Assembly (NCBI RefSeq): GCF_019352895.1
Contig: NZ_JAAAFX010000004.1
Coordinates: forward strand, 1,108,714-1,172,713
From: Variovorax boronicumulans
GTDB lineage: Bacteria; Pseudomonadota; Gammaproteobacteria; Burkholderiales; Burkholderiaceae_C
Direction: 5' to 3'
Length of the DNA stretch: 64,000 nucleotides
How positions within the stretch are numbered: the first letter of the stretch is position 1; every line of letters begins with the position of its first letter. Shown piece by piece: positions 47,169 to 57,368 of the stretch. Below the pieces are notes generated by a model. The model had not been told where the DNA came from. It worked only from the letters and a program-made list of their open reading frames with translations, and ran no database searches. Position numbers and translations under genes: made by a program.

Positions 47169-48398
47169 TCAGAAGTTCCCCACGATGAAGTCCTTGAAGC
47201 GGCCGAAGGCCGTTTTCACGGAACCGTTTTTCTGGGCCACCTTGTAGCCGCGCATGCGGGCAAAGCGGGCTTCCTCGAGCAGACCCATCACCGTCGCGGC
47301 ACGGGGCTGGGCCACCATGTCGGACAGCGCGCTCGCATATTTGGGGATGCCGCGGCGCACCGGCTTGAGGAAGATGTCCTCGCCCAGTTCGACCATGCCC
47401 GGCATCACGGCGCTGCCGCCGGTCAGCACGATGCCCGACGACAGCACTTCCTCGTAGCCGGATTCGCGGATGACCTGCTGCACCAGCGAGAAGATCTCCT
47501 CGATGCGCGGCTCGATCACGCCGGCCAGCGCCTGCTTGCTCAGCATGCGCGGGCCGCGGTCGCCCAGGCCCGGCACTTCGACCTGCGTGTCGGGGTCGGC
47601 CAGCAGCTGCTTGGCGTAGCCGTTCTCGACCTTGATGTCCTCGGCGTCCTTGGTCGGAGTGCGCAGCGCCATCGCGATGTCGCTGGTGATCAGGTCGCCC
47701 GCGATCGGGATCACCGCGGTGTGGCGGATCGCGCCGTTGGTGAAGATCGCCACGTCGGTGGTGCCGGCGCCGATGTCCACCAGGCACACGCCCAGTTCGC
47801 GCTCGTCCTCGGTCAGCACCGCCTGGCTCGAGGCCAGCGGGTTGAGCATCAGCTGGTCGACCTCGAGGCCGCAGCGGCGCACGCACTTGATGATGTTCTC
47901 GGCCGCGCTCTGGGCGCCGGTCACGATGTGCACCTTGGCCTCCAGGCGCATGCCGCTCATGCCGATCGGTTCCTTGACGTCCTGGCCGTCGATCACGAAT
48001 TCCTGCGGCTCGACCAGCAGCAGGCGCTGGTCGCTGGAGATGTTGATCGCGCGCGCGGTCTCGACCACGCGGGCCACGTCGGCCGGCGTGACTTCCTTGT
48101 CCTTGACCGCCACCATGCCGCTGGAGTTGATGCCGCGGATGTGACTGCCGGTGATGCCGGTGTAGACCCGGCCGATCTTGCAGTCGGCCATCAGCTCGGC
48201 CTCCTTCAGGGCCTGCTGGATGCTCTGCACCGTGGCGTCGATGTTGACCACCACGCCGCGCTTCAGGCCATTGCTCGGCGCCACCCCCAGGCCGGCGAGC
48301 TTGAGTTCGCCGTTGGGCAGCACCTCGGCCACCACCACCATCACCTTGGCGGTGCCGATGTCGAGGCCGACAACCAGGTCTTTGTATTCTTTGGGCAT
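47169..48398 (-). CDS. ftsA: Cell division protein FtsA
   Basis: This 409-residue actin-fold protein anchors FtsZ to the membrane. It has the nucleotide-binding VVGLDIGTAKVMVVVAE (residues 9-25), CLVDIGAGTTDVAIFTNG and IVLTGGSAVMPGM. The C-terminal amphipathic segment FGRFKDFIVGNF is the membrane-targeting helix. ATG 48398 gives the normal N-terminus MPKEYKDLVVGLDIG. It lies 20 bp after ftsQ. Confidence 0.97.
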   Translation of the reverse strand: MPKEYKDLVVGLDIGTAKVMVVVAEVLPNGELKLAGLGVAPSNGLKRGVVVNIDATVQSIQQALKEAELMADCKIGRVYTGITGSHIRGINSSGMVAVKDKEVTPADVARVVETARAINISSDQRLLLVEPQEFVIDGQDVKEPIGMSGMRLEAKVHIVTGAQSAAENIIKCVRRCGLEVDQLMLNPLASSQAVLTEDERELGVCLVDIGAGTTDVAIFTNGAIRHTAVIPIAGDLITSDIAMALRTPTKDAEDIKVENGYAKQLLADPDTQVEVPGLGDRGPRMLSKQALAGVIEPRIEEIFSLVQQVIRESGYEEVLSSGIVLTGGSAVMPGMVELGEDIFLKPVRRGIPKYASALSDMVAQPRAATVMGLLEEARFARMRGYKVAQKNGSVKTAFGRFKDFIVGNF

Positions 48399-48418
48399 GA
48401 AATGTCCTCGGTATTCGC

Positions 48419-49201
48419 TTATTTCTTCTTGGGGTCGTTGACGACCGTGGTGACGCCGCGCATGCGCAGCGCATAACCCTCGTTGTGACGCAGGTCCGCG
48501 CCCTCCACCGAGGCCACGGTGCGCCCGTACTGCGCGGCCACCTGCTTCACGGTGCGCAGGAAACGCTCGGTGCGCACCACCACCTCTTCGCTGCGCCCGC
48601 GGCCGAGTTCGACCGTGGCGCCGTTGTCCAGCAGCACATGCCAGCTGCCGCGGCTCGACAGGCCCAGTTCCTCGACCGCCAGGTCGTAGGGCTTGAACAG
48701 CGGCGCCAGCAGCCGGTACATGCCCAGCACCTGGCCGGCCTGTTCGATCGGGCCGTCGAGGCGCGGCAGGTCGTCGTCGACCTCGGCCGTGTTGGCTTCG
48801 AACACCTCGCCGAAGCCGTTGACCATCTTCGAGGCCGTCTCGTCGCCCCAGTGCGCGACCGGCACGTGCTCGGTCAGCGTGGCGCGCAGCCGGTTCGGGA
48901 ACTCGCGCCGCACCACCGCCTTGCGCACCCAGGGCACCGACTCGAAGGCGCTGCGCGCGCGTGCCAGGTCGACCGTGAAGAAGTTGCCGGCCAGCTGCGG
49001 CGCCACGTTGGCGCGCAAGGTGACCGCGTTGTTGTGCGTGACCTCGCCGTCGACCTTGAGGCCGGCGATCGGGAAGAAAGGCTGCCGCAGCACCCACCAC
49101 GCGCCCGCCGCCAGCAACACCAGCGCGAACGACACGAACACCAGCGTGGCCGTGAAGTTCATCAGCTTGACGTCGAAGGGGACGGGGGCGGTGGTGGCCA
49201 T
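48419..49201 (-). CDS. ftsQ: Cell division protein FtsQ
   Basis: This 260-residue bitopic membrane protein has one transmembrane segment (about residues 15-37), a POTRA domain (FPIAGLKVDGEVTHNNAVTLRANV) and the FtsQ beta domain (FNRLRAT-like PNRLRATLTEHVPVAHWG). It links FtsL/FtsB to the early divisome. It lies 4 bp after ddlB. The length is normal for Burkholderiales. Confidence 0.94.
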   Translation of the reverse strand: MATTAPVPFDVKLMNFTATLVFVSFALVLLAAGAWWVLRQPFFPIAGLKVDGEVTHNNAVTLRANVAPQLAGNFFTVDLARARSAFESVPWVRKAVVRREFPNRLRATLTEHVPVAHWGDETASKMVNGFGEVFEANTAEVDDDLPRLDGPIEQAGQVLGMYRLLAPLFKPYDLAVEELGLSSRGSWHVLLDNGATVELGRGRSEEVVVRTERFLRTVKQVAAQYGRTVASVEGADLRHNEGYALRMRGVTTVVNDPKKK

Positions 49202-49205
49202 GGGG

Positions 49206-50189
49206 TTAGACCTTGCCTTCCGAATCCAGGGCCGCGGAAGCGAGCACGCGCACGCACAGGTCCTCGTAGGCGATGCCCACCGCGCGCGCCGACATAGGCA
49301 CCAGCGAATGGGTGGTCATGCCGGGCGAGGTGTTCATCTCGAGCAGGAAGGGCTTGCGGTCGCTGGCGCGGATCATCACGTCGGCGCGGCCCCAGCCGCG
49401 GCAGCCCAGCGTGCGGTAGGCGGCCAGCGCGATGCGCTGGATCTCGCGCTCCTCGGCCTCGGGCAGGCCGCTCGGGCAGTGGTACTTCACGTCGTCGGTG
49501 AAGTACTTGTTCTGGTAGTCGTAGGCGCCCTCGGGGGCGGCGATGCGCACCACCGGCAGCGCCTGCGCGTCGAAGCCGTGGCCCAGCACCGCGCAGGTGA
49601 CTTCCTCGCCCTCGATGAATTCCTCGCACAGCACGTCGGCGTCGTACTTCGCCGACAGCGTGACCGCGTCCTGCATCTCGGAGTAGCCCTGCACCTTGGT
49701 CACGCCGATCGACGATCCCTCACGCGGCGGCTTGACGATCAGCGGCAGCCCCAGCACATCGGGCACCACGCGGACCTGCTCGCGGCTCTGCTGGTCGGCG
49801 GCCAGGCGCACGTACTTGGGCGTGGGCAATCCGTCGGCCACCCAGATGCGCTTGGTCATGACCTTGTCCATCGCCACGCTCGAGGCCATCACGCCCGAGC
49901 CGGTGTAGGGAATGCCCAGCAGTTCGAGCGCGCCCTGCACCGTGCCGTCTTCGCCGTGGCGGCCGTGCAGCGCGATGAAGCAGCGCGCGAAGCCTTCGCG
50001 CTTGAGCTCGACCAGCTCGCGCTCGGCCGGGTCGAAGGCATGGGCGTCGACGCCGCGCGCGCGCAGCGCCTCCAGCACGCCGGTGCCCGAGAGGATGGAG
50101 ATGTCGCGCTCGGCCGAGGTGCCGCCGAACAGCACGGCAACCTTGCCCAGGGAGGAAACGGAAGAAGTGGAAATGGATGGTGTGCTCAC
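49206..50189 (-). CDS. ddlB: D-alanine--D-alanine ligase
   Basis: This 327-residue ATP-grasp ligase joins two D-alanines for the peptidoglycan stem. Visible are [20 protein letters not shown] near residue 15, [26 protein letters not shown], and the metal-binding [18 protein letters not shown] near the C-terminus. The GTG start at 50189 is supported by the GTGA overlap with the murC stop. It is placed between murC and ftsQ as in other betaproteobacteria. Confidence 0.96.
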   Translation of the reverse strand: MSTPSISTSSVSSLGKVAVLFGGTSAERDISILSGTGVLEALRARGVDAHAFDPAERELVELKREGFARCFIALHGRHGEDGTVQGALELLGIPYTGSGVMASSVAMDKVMTKRIWVADGLPTPKYVRLAADQQSREQVRVVPDVLGLPLIVKPPREGSSIGVTKVQGYSEMQDAVTLSAKYDADVLCEEFIEGEEVTCAVLGHGFDAQALPVVRIAAPEGAYDYQNKYFTDDVKYHCPSGLPEAEEREIQRIALAAYRTLGCRGWGRADVMIRASDRKPFLLEMNTSPGMTTHSLVPMSARAVGIAYEDLCVRVLASAALDSEGKV

Positions 50190-51643
50190 AGTGCACGCCC
50201 CTCGGAGGTGAAAGAAACCGTCTTCGGCGAGGCGGCCGCGCCGCCCAGCTCGACCACCCGGCCCGGCACCGCGCCGATCGAACCGGCGCCCATGCAGACC
50301 ACGACATCGCCCGCACGGGCGTTGTCCAGGATGGCCTGCGCCATCGCGCCGATCTCGTCGACGAACACCGGCTCGACCTTGCCGGCCACGCGCAGCGCAC
50401 GCGTCAAGGCCCGGCCGTCGGCCGCCACGATCGGCGCTTCGCCGGCCGCATAGACCTCGCTCAGCAGCACGGCGTCGGCGGTGCCCAGCACCTTGACGAA
50501 GTCCTCGAAGCAGTCGCGCGTGCGGGTGTAGCGGTGCGGCTGGAAGGCCAGCATCAGCCGGCGGCCCGGGAAGGCGCCGCGCGCGGCGGCGATGGTGGCC
50601 GCCATCTCGACCGGATGGTGGCCGTAGTCCTCGATCAGGGTGAAGGCACCCGCGGCCGCTGCGTCCTTCGCCGGCACGTCGCCGTAGCTCTGGAAGCGCC
50701 GGCCCACGCCCTTGAAGTCGGCCAGGCCGCGCTGCACGGCTTCGTCCGGCACGCCGAGCTCGACCGCCATCGCGATTACCGACAGCGCGTTGAGCACGTT
50801 GTGTTCGCCCGCCAGGTTGAGCACGATGTCCAGGTCGGGCAAGGTCACGCCGTTGCGGCGCTGCGCGGTGAAATGCATCTGCGCGCCCACCGCGCGCACA
50901 TTGACCGCGCGCACCTGGGCTTCGTCGTTGAAACCGTAGCTGGTCACCGGGCAGGTCACCTGGGGCACGATGTCCCGCACCGCGGCGTCGTCGGTGCACA
51001 GGATCGCCACGCCGTAGAAGGGCATGCGGTGCAGGAAATCGACGAAAGCCTTCTTGAGGTTGCCGAAGTCGTGCCCGTAGGTCTCCATGTGGTCGGCGTC
51101 GATGTTCGTGACCACCGCCATCACCGGCAGCAGGTTCAGGAAGGACGCATCCGACTCGTCGGCCTCGACCACGATGTAGTCGCCGCTGCCCAGCTGCGCA
51201 TTGGCGCCGGCGCTGTTGAGCCGGCCGCCGATCACGAAGGTCGGGTCCAGCCCGGCCGCGGCCAGCACGCTGGCCGCCAGGCTGGTGGTGGTGGTCTTGC
51301 CGTGCGTGCCGGCGATCGCGATGCCCTGCTTGAGGCGCATCAGCTCGGCCAGCATCATGGCGCGCGGCACCACGGGAATGCGCTTCTCGCGCGCGGCCAG
51401 CACTTCGGGGTTCTCGGACTGCACCGCGGTCGAGGTGACGACCGCGTCGGCACCCGCGATGTTCGCCGCGCCGTGGCCCACGTAGGTGGTGATGCCCAGG
51501 CCGGCGAGCCGGCGCAGCGTGGCGCTGTCGCTCAGGTCGGAGCCGGAGATCTGGTAGCCCAGGTTGAACAGCACCTCGGCGATGCCGCTCATGCCGGCGC
51601 CGCCCAGGCCGACGAAGTGGATGTGGCGGATGGCGTGCTTCAT
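50186..51643 (-). CDS. murC: UDP-N-acetylmuramate--L-alanine ligase
   Basis: This 485-residue Mur ligase adds L-alanine to UDP-MurNAc. Domain 1 starts with [17 protein letters not shown], the ATP loop [10 protein letters not shown] spans residues 111-120, and the central domain includes [12 protein letters not shown] and [13 protein letters not shown]. The C-terminal ligand domain has [11 protein letters not shown]. Overlaps of 4 nt join it to murG upstream and ddlB downstream. Confidence 0.97.
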   Translation of the reverse strand: MKHAIRHIHFVGLGGAGMSGIAEVLFNLGYQISGSDLSDSATLRRLAGLGITTYVGHGAANIAGADAVVTSTAVQSENPEVLAAREKRIPVVPRAMMLAELMRLKQGIAIAGTHGKTTTTSLAASVLAAAGLDPTFVIGGRLNSAGANAQLGSGDYIVVEADESDASFLNLLPVMAVVTNIDADHMETYGHDFGNLKKAFVDFLHRMPFYGVAILCTDDAAVRDIVPQVTCPVTSYGFNDEAQVRAVNVRAVGAQMHFTAQRRNGVTLPDLDIVLNLAGEHNVLNALSVIAMAVELGVPDEAVQRGLADFKGVGRRFQSYGDVPAKDAAAAGAFTLIEDYGHHPVEMAATIAAARGAFPGRRLMLAFQPHRYTRTRDCFEDFVKVLGTADAVLLSEVYAAGEAPIVAADGRALTRALRVAGKVEPVFVDEIGAMAQAILDNARAGDVVVCMGAGSIGAVPGRVVELGGAAASPKTVSFTSEGRAL

Positions 51644-52725
51644 GCGCGGCTCCCCTTGTTCTTTTTGTCGGCGAGTTCCTCGCAGGCGCGGACCATGAGG
51701 TCGACGGCCTCGGTCTTCTGCATCGTCTTGGCCTTTGAGGCCTTGTCCACCAATGTGGTTCGTTCGGTTTTCTGTAGCAAGTCAGCCAGCAATTCGGGAG
51801 TGAGTTCGGTCTGCTGGACGAGCCAGCCGCCACCCGCGTCGACCAGGAATCGCGCGTTGGTGGTCTGGTGGTCGTCCACCGCCGAGGGGAAAGGCACGAA
51901 CAGCGCTGCTGCGCCGACGGCCGCGATTTCGGTGACGGTGCTGGCACCGGCGCGCGCGACGATCAGGTCGGCCATGGCATAGGCCTCGGCCGTGTCGTCG
52001 ATGAAGGGCGTGAGCTCGGCGTCGACGCCGGCGGCCGCGTAGTTGGCGCGCAGTTCGTCGATCTGCTTGGCGCCGCTCTGGTGCAGCACGATCGGGCGTT
52101 CGCCGGGCGCGATGCGCGCCAGGGCCTGCGGCACGATGGTGTTGAGCGCCCGCGCACCCAGGCTGCCCCCCACGACCAGCAGCTTCAGCGGACCGCTGCG
52201 GCCCAGGAAGCGGGTAGCCGGATCGGGCTGCGAAGTGAAGGCCGCGCGCAGCGGGTTGCCGACCCATTCGGCGTTCTTCAGCACGTTCGGGAAGGCGGTG
52301 AAGACCCGGTTCGCGACGCTGGCCAGCACCTTGTTGGCCAGGCCCGCCACCGAGTTCTGCTCGTGCAGCACCAGCGGGCTGCCCAGCAGCACGCTCATCA
52401 GGCCGCCGGGGAAGGTGATGTAGCCGCCCAGGCCGATGACCACGTCGGGCTTGACGCGGCGCAGCACGCCGACGCTCTGCGCGAAGGCGCGCAGCAGGCG
52501 CACCGGCAGCATCAGCACCGTGAGCGGGCCCTTGCCGCGCAGGCCACCGAACTGCACCGGCTCGAAGGCGAAGCCGCGCGGCGGCACCAGCTGCTGCTCC
52601 ATGCTGCCGGGCGCGCCCAGCCAGTGCACGGCCCAGCCGCGCGCGCGCAGCGCCTCGGCCACGGCCAGGCCGGGGAAGATGTGGCCGCCGGTGCCGCCGG
52701 CCATGACCAGTGCGGTGCGGCTCAT
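51640..52725 (-). CDS. murG: UDP-N-acetylglucosamine--lipid I glycosyltransferase
   Basis: This 361-residue GT28 enzyme makes lipid II at the inner face of the membrane. The N-terminal Gly-rich loop [20 protein letters not shown] (residues 8-27) binds the acceptor. The C-terminal domain has [13 protein letters not shown] and [14 protein letters not shown] for UDP-GlcNAc. The C-terminus ends with the basic tail KKNKGSRA. Stop and start overlap both neighbouring genes by 4 nt. Confidence 0.97.
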   Translation of the reverse strand: MSRTALVMAGGTGGHIFPGLAVAEALRARGWAVHWLGAPGSMEQQLVPPRGFAFEPVQFGGLRGKGPLTVLMLPVRLLRAFAQSVGVLRRVKPDVVIGLGGYITFPGGLMSVLLGSPLVLHEQNSVAGLANKVLASVANRVFTAFPNVLKNAEWVGNPLRAAFTSQPDPATRFLGRSGPLKLLVVGGSLGARALNTIVPQALARIAPGERPIVLHQSGAKQIDELRANYAAAGVDAELTPFIDDTAEAYAMADLIVARAGASTVTEIAAVGAAALFVPFPSAVDDHQTTNARFLVDAGGGWLVQQTELTPELLADLLQKTERTTLVDKASKAKTMQKTEAVDLMVRACEELADKKNKGSRA

Positions 52726-54020
52726 ATGCGGCCTCCGCGCATGAGGACGCGGTTTTCATAGTCGACGCGCAACACCACGGCCAGCGCGATCGAGATCATC
52801 AGGATCGCCGAGCCGCCAAAGCTCATCAGCGGCAGGCCCAGGCCCTTGGTCGGCAGCGCGCCCAGGTTCACGCCCATGTTGATGAAGGACTGGAAGCCGA
52901 TCCAGATGCCGATGCCCTGCGCCACCAGGCCGGAGAACACGCGGTCGAGCGCGATCGCCTGGCGGCCGATGTGCATGATGCGGCGCGTGAGCCAGAGGAA
53001 CAGGCCGATCACCAGCAGCACGCCGATCAGGCCGAATTCCTCGCCCAGCACGGCCAGCAGGAAGTCGGTGTGGGCCTCGGGCAGCCAGTGCAGCTTCTCG
53101 ACGCTGCCGCCCAGCCCCACGCCAAAGATCTCGCCGCGGCCGATCGCGATCAGCGAGTGCGAGAGCTGGTAGCCCTTGCCCAGCGCGTGCGCTTCGCTGA
53201 AGGGGTCGAGGTAGGCGAAGATCCGCTCGCGCCGCCATTCGCTGGTCATCACGATCAGCGCGAAGGCCGCCACCACCAGCGTGGCGATCACGAAGAACAT
53301 GCGCGCATTGACGCCGCCCAGGAACAGGATGCCCATGGCGATGACCGCGATCACCATGAAGGCGCCCATGTCGGGTTCGGCCAGCAGCAGCATGCCGACC
53401 ACCACCACCGCCACGCCCATCGGCAGCACGGCGCGGAAGAAGCGTTCCTTGATCTCCATCTTGCGCACCATGTAGCTGGCGGCATAGAGCACCATCGCGA
53501 GCTTGGCGAGCTCGGAGGGCTGGAAGTTCATGATGCCCAGCGGCAGCCAGCGGCGCGCGCCGTTGACCACGCGCCCGACGTGCGGGATCAGCACCGCCAC
53601 CAGCAGCAGCAGCGACACGACGAACAGCCAGGGCGCGATGCGCTCCCAGGTCTGCATCGGGATCTGGAAGGCCAGCAGCGCCGCCACGAAGGCGATCGCG
53701 ATGAACAGCACATGCCGCAGGAAGAAGAACATCGGCCCGTAGCCGGCACGCGCGAAGCGCGGGTTGTCCGGCAGCGCGATCGAGGCCGAATAGACCATCA
53801 CCGCGCCCCAGGCCAGAAGCGCCAGCGTGACCCACAGCAGCGCTTGGTCGAAGCCCAGCACGCGCATCGGTGCGGCCTTGGTCTGCGACATGGTGCCGCC
53901 GCTCAGCCGCACCGGCAGGTGCATCGGCAGCGCATCGATGCCGGTCTTGGCGGCACGCGTGAACCAGCCCTTGAGGCGGCCCGGCGTTTCGTTGGGGGTG
54001 GCGGCGCTGGCGTTGCTCAT
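52722..54020 (-). CDS. ftsW: Divisome SEDS glycosyltransferase FtsW
   Basis: This 432-residue polytopic protein polymerises septal glycan with FtsI. After a roughly 50-residue cytoplasmic N-terminal extension come ten hydrophobic segments. Family motifs are [21 protein letters not shown], GFNPxxxx-like [46 protein letters not shown] and [14 protein letters not shown]. It overlaps both murD and murG by 4 nt. Confidence 0.96.
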   Translation of the reverse strand: MSNASAATPNETPGRLKGWFTRAAKTGIDALPMHLPVRLSGGTMSQTKAAPMRVLGFDQALLWVTLALLAWGAVMVYSASIALPDNPRFARAGYGPMFFFLRHVLFIAIAFVAALLAFQIPMQTWERIAPWLFVVSLLLLVAVLIPHVGRVVNGARRWLPLGIMNFQPSELAKLAMVLYAASYMVRKMEIKERFFRAVLPMGVAVVVVGMLLLAEPDMGAFMVIAVIAMGILFLGGVNARMFFVIATLVVAAFALIVMTSEWRRERIFAYLDPFSEAHALGKGYQLSHSLIAIGRGEIFGVGLGGSVEKLHWLPEAHTDFLLAVLGEEFGLIGVLLVIGLFLWLTRRIMHIGRQAIALDRVFSGLVAQGIGIWIGFQSFINMGVNLGALPTKGLGLPLMSFGGSAILMISIALAVVLRVDYENRVLMRGGRI

Positions 54021-56167
54021 GCCGAATGCCCCTCGTCGATGCCGTCGTAGGACGACTCTGGCAAGGCCTGCACCGCCTCGCAGAACACCGCGGCGCGGTG
54101 GCCATAGTCCCTGAACATGTCGAAGCTCGCGCAGGCCGGCGACAGCAGCACCGCGTCGCCCGGGTGGGCGCGGCGCGCGGCCAGTTGCACGGCCTGTTCC
54201 ATCGAGTCGGCATGCACGATCGTGACGCCGGTGTCGGCCAGCGCGGCCTCGATCACCGGCGCGTCGCGTCCGATCAGCACCACCGCACGCGCGAACTGGC
54301 GCACCGGCGCGGCCAGCGGCGCGAAGTCCTGGCCCTTGCCGTCGCCGCCCAGGATCGCGACCACGCGGCGCTCGGCACCGAGGCCGCCCAGCGCGGCCAC
54401 GGTGGCGCCCACGTTGGTGCCCTTGCTGTCGTCGAAATACTCGACCTGGTCGAGGATCGCGACCGACTCGACGCGGTGCGGCTCGCCCTGGTATTCGCGC
54501 AGGCCGTAGAGCATCGGGCCCAGCTGGCAGCCGGCCGCGCTGGCCAGCGCGAGCGCGGCCAGGGCGTTGAGCGCGTTGTGCTGGCCGCGGATGCGCAGTG
54601 CATCGGCTGGCATCAGGCGCTGCAGGATGATGTCCTCTTCCTGCGCCGCCGCGCCACGCTTGCGCTTGATGGTTTCGTCGGCCTCGAGCGCACGCACCAG
54701 CCAGCTCATGCCGTTGATGCGCTCGATGCCGAAGTCGGAAGGCCGCATCGGCAGGCCGGCGCCGAAAGTGATGTGGGTGCGGATCTGCGGGCGCTGCAGC
54801 TTGACGCGCACCGGCGGCGGCAGCATCGCCATCACGCCGGCGTCGTCGCGGTTGAGGATCATCAGCCCGCGCGCGCCGAAGATGCGCTGCTTGGCGGCGC
54901 TGTAGGCCGCCATGTCGCCATGCCAGTCCAGATGGTCCTGCGTGAGGTTGAGCACCGTCGCGGCCGTGGGCTCGAAGCCCTGCACACTGTCGAGCTGGAA
55001 GCTGGAGAGTTCGAGCACCCAGACCTCGGGCAGCGTGTCGGCATCCATGTGCGCGCTCAGCGTGTCGAGCAAGGTCGGGCCGATGTTGCCGGCCACGGCC
55101 ACGGTCTTGCCGGCGCGCTCGACCAGCTGGCCGGTGAGCGCGGTGACGGTGGTCTTGCCGTTGGTGCCGGTGATGGCCAGCACCGCGGGCTCGTAGCCCT
55201 TGGGCGGTGCGATCTCGGCGACCGGCAGCGGCGCGGGCGCGGAGGCGGCTTCCTCGACCGCGGCCGAGGCCGGATTCGAGACCGCCAGTTCGGCGATGCG
55301 CGCGACGAACTCGGCCGCTTCCTTAGCGGCGCTGGGGACGTAGGGCTGGCCGGCGATGGGCTGGCGGGGGACGGCTGCAACGGGCGTTGCAGGCGTCGCG
55401 GGTGCGACGGACTCGGCCGGTGCGTTGGTCCCCTCGGCTTCCGCATCCACATCGGCATCGGCATCGGCCGGCGCAGCGTCCTCGGGCGGGGTCACCGCCA
55501 CATGGGTCGACGGGTCACGCGGCATGGCCTCGGCCATCGCGCTCGGCGTGGCGGCGGGTTCGGGCTCGACGACTTCCGCTTCGGTCGTGGCGGCTGCTTC
55601 GATGGCTTCGATGGTTTCAGTCGCTTCGGCCGGCACAGGGGCGTCGCTTGCCGGAAGTTCCGCCGAAGGCAGGTCGTCGGTCGGCTGCGCTTCGACCGCC
55701 GCTGGCGCTTCGGGCACCTCCGTGGTCTGTGGCGGCATCTCGATCTGCAGCTGGACTTCGAGTCCAGGCGCGGCCTCGGCCTGCACCGCCACCTCGGCCT
55801 CCACCGACGGCGGCAGCTCGACCGTGCGCAGGTCGCTCAGCGCATGTGCGAACAGGTCGAGCTCACCGCCGACCGGCAGGCCGACCGCGCGTGCCGCATC
55901 GACCACCGGTGCCAGCGTGGCGGGCGTCAGGCCCGGCGAGCAGTAGACCGCGCGCACCGGCGTGCCCTCGATCAGCGCGGCGCTCAGCGGCCCGCCGACG
56001 AAGACGACCTCGGGCCATTCGGCCTGCAGCCTGCCGAGCAGTGCCGGCGCTTCGCGCGTGTCGGCGACCGTGACCTGTGCACCGTGGCGCGCGCACCAGC
56101 GCGCCATCGCCAGCCCGGACGCACCGAGGCCGAGGACGAGGACGGGGAGGTCTTTCAAGTGCCGCAT
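54017..56167 (-). CDS. murD: UDP-N-acetylmuramoylalanine--D-glutamate ligase with a long low-complexity insertion
   Basis: This 716-residue MurD is about 220 residues longer than usual. Domain 1 (residues 1-111, [16 protein letters not shown]) is normal up to [11 protein letters not shown]. The ATP-binding domain resumes at [17 protein letters not shown] (residues 324-340). Between them, residues 112-323 (nucleotides about 55199-55834) are rich in Ala, Pro, Glu, Asp and Thr, acidic and predicted disordered. Later motifs are conserved ([35 protein letters not shown]). The reading frame is intact and overlaps ftsW and follows mraY closely. Confidence 0.95.
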   Translation of the reverse strand: MRHLKDLPVLVLGLGASGLAMARWCARHGAQVTVADTREAPALLGRLQAEWPEVVFVGGPLSAALIEGTPVRAVYCSPGLTPATLAPVVDAARAVGLPVGGELDLFAHALSDLRTVELPPSVEAEVAVQAEAAPGLEVQLQIEMPPQTTEVPEAPAAVEAQPTDDLPSAELPASDAPVPAEATETIEAIEAAATTEAEVVEPEPAATPSAMAEAMPRDPSTHVAVTPPEDAAPADADADVDAEAEGTNAPAESVAPATPATPVAAVPRQPIAGQPYVPSAAKEAAEFVARIAELAVSNPASAAVEEAASAPAPLPVAEIAPPKGYEPAVLAITGTNGKTTVTALTGQLVERAGKTVAVAGNIGPTLLDTLSAHMDADTLPEVWVLELSSFQLDSVQGFEPTAATVLNLTQDHLDWHGDMAAYSAAKQRIFGARGLMILNRDDAGVMAMLPPPVRVKLQRPQIRTHITFGAGLPMRPSDFGIERINGMSWLVRALEADETIKRKRGAAAQEEDIILQRLMPADALRIRGQHNALNALAALALASAAGCQLGPMLYGLREYQGEPHRVESVAILDQVEYFDDSKGTNVGATVAALGGLGAERRVVAILGGDGKGQDFAPLAAPVRQFARAVVLIGRDAPVIEAALADTGVTIVHADSMEQAVQLAARRAHPGDAVLLSPACASFDMFRDYGHRAAVFCEAVQALPESSYDGIDEGHSA

Positions 56168-56174
56168 GGTTCCG

Positions 56175-57353
56175 TTACCGCAGCTTCAGCGTCGACAGGC
56201 CCACGAGGCACAGCAGCATCGTGATGATCCAGAAACGCACCACGACCTGGGTCTCGCGCCAGCCGCTCTTCTCGAAGTGATGATGCAGCGGCGCCATCTT
56301 GAGGATGCGCCGGCCTTCGCCGAAGCGCTTCTTGGTGTACTTGAAGTACGCGACCTGGGCCATCACCGAGATCGCCTCGACCACGAAGATGCCGCCCATC
56401 ACGAAGAACACGATCTCCTGGCGCACGATGACCGCGATGGTGCCCAGCGCGCCGCCCAGCGCCAGCGCGCCGACGTCGCCCATGAAGACCTGCGCCGGGT
56501 GGGTGTTGAACCACAGGAAGGCCAGGCCCGCGCCGGCCATGGCCGAGCAGAACACCAGCAACTCGCCCGAGCCGGGGATGTGCGGGAACAGCAAGTACTT
56601 CGAATACACCGAGCTGCCGGTGACATAGGCGAACACGCCCAGCGCCGAGCCGACCATCACCACCGGCATGATCGCCAGGCCGTCGAGCCCGTCGGTGAGG
56701 TTCACCGCGTTGCTCGCGCCCACGATCACCAGGTAGGTCAGGATCACGAAGCCGATGCCGCCCAGCGGGTAGCTGACTTCCTTGAAGAAGGGCACCAGCA
56801 GGTTGATCTTGGGCGAGAACTCGAGCGCGAAGCCCGAACGCACCCAGGCCGCGAACAGTTCCAGCACGCGCCAATTGGAGCTCTCGGAAATGCTGAACAG
56901 CAGGTAGAAGCCGGCCACCAGGCCGACCAGCGACTGCCACAAATACTTCTCGCGCGAACGCATGCCCTCGGGGTCCTTGCGCACCACCTTGCGCCAGTCG
57001 TCGACCCAGCCGATGGCGCCGAAGCCCAGCGTGACCCACAGCACGATCCAGACGAAGCGGTTGCTCAGGTCGAACCACATCACGGTCGAGAACGCGATCG
57101 AGAACAGCACCAGCACACCGCCCATGGTGGGCGTGCCGCTCTTGCTCAGGTGCGTTTCCATGCCGTAGCCGCGCACCGGCTGGCCGATCTTGAGCGCGGT
57201 CAGGCGGCGGATCGCGTAGGGGCCGACCGCCAGGCCGATCAGCAGCGCGGTGGTCGCGGCCATCAGCGCGCGGAAGGTCAGGTACTGGAAGACACGCAGG
57301 AACCCGAGTTCGGGCGACAGCGTCTGCAGCCATTGGGCCAGGCTCATCAGCAT
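56175..57353 (-). CDS. mraY: Phospho-N-acetylmuramoyl-pentapeptide transferase
   Basis: This 392-residue inner-membrane enzyme transfers the UDP-MurNAc-pentapeptide to undecaprenyl phosphate, forming lipid I. Ten hydrophobic segments are seen. The active-site elements are [18 protein letters not shown] near residue 110, [13 protein letters not shown] and [13 protein letters not shown]. It is 7 bp before murD and 15 bp after murF. Confidence 0.97.
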   Translation of the reverse strand: MLMSLAQWLQTLSPELGFLRVFQYLTFRALMAATTALLIGLAVGPYAIRRLTALKIGQPVRGYGMETHLSKSGTPTMGGVLVLFSIAFSTVMWFDLSNRFVWIVLWVTLGFGAIGWVDDWRKVVRKDPEGMRSREKYLWQSLVGLVAGFYLLFSISESSNWRVLELFAAWVRSGFALEFSPKINLLVPFFKEVSYPLGGIGFVILTYLVIVGASNAVNLTDGLDGLAIMPVVMVGSALGVFAYVTGSSVYSKYLLFPHIPGSGELLVFCSAMAGAGLAFLWFNTHPAQVFMGDVGALALGGALGTIAVIVRQEIVFFVMGGIFVVEAISVMAQVAYFKYTKKRFGEGRRILKMAPLHHHFEKSGWRETQVVVRFWIITMLLCLVGLSTLKLR

Positions 57354-57368
57354 GGGGTGTTGCGCGGC

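Noticed and set aside
55356..55946. A Ser/Ala-rich plus-strand frame resembling a surface protein
   Set aside because: It is the reverse of the Ala/Pro/Glu-rich MurD insertion, so the apparent composition is an artefact of that bias. No ribosome site or signal peptide fits.
54026..56224. A 732-codon plus-strand frame opposite murD
   Set aside because: It is Arg/Gly/His-rich shadow coding opposite a clear MurD, including its low-complexity insertion.
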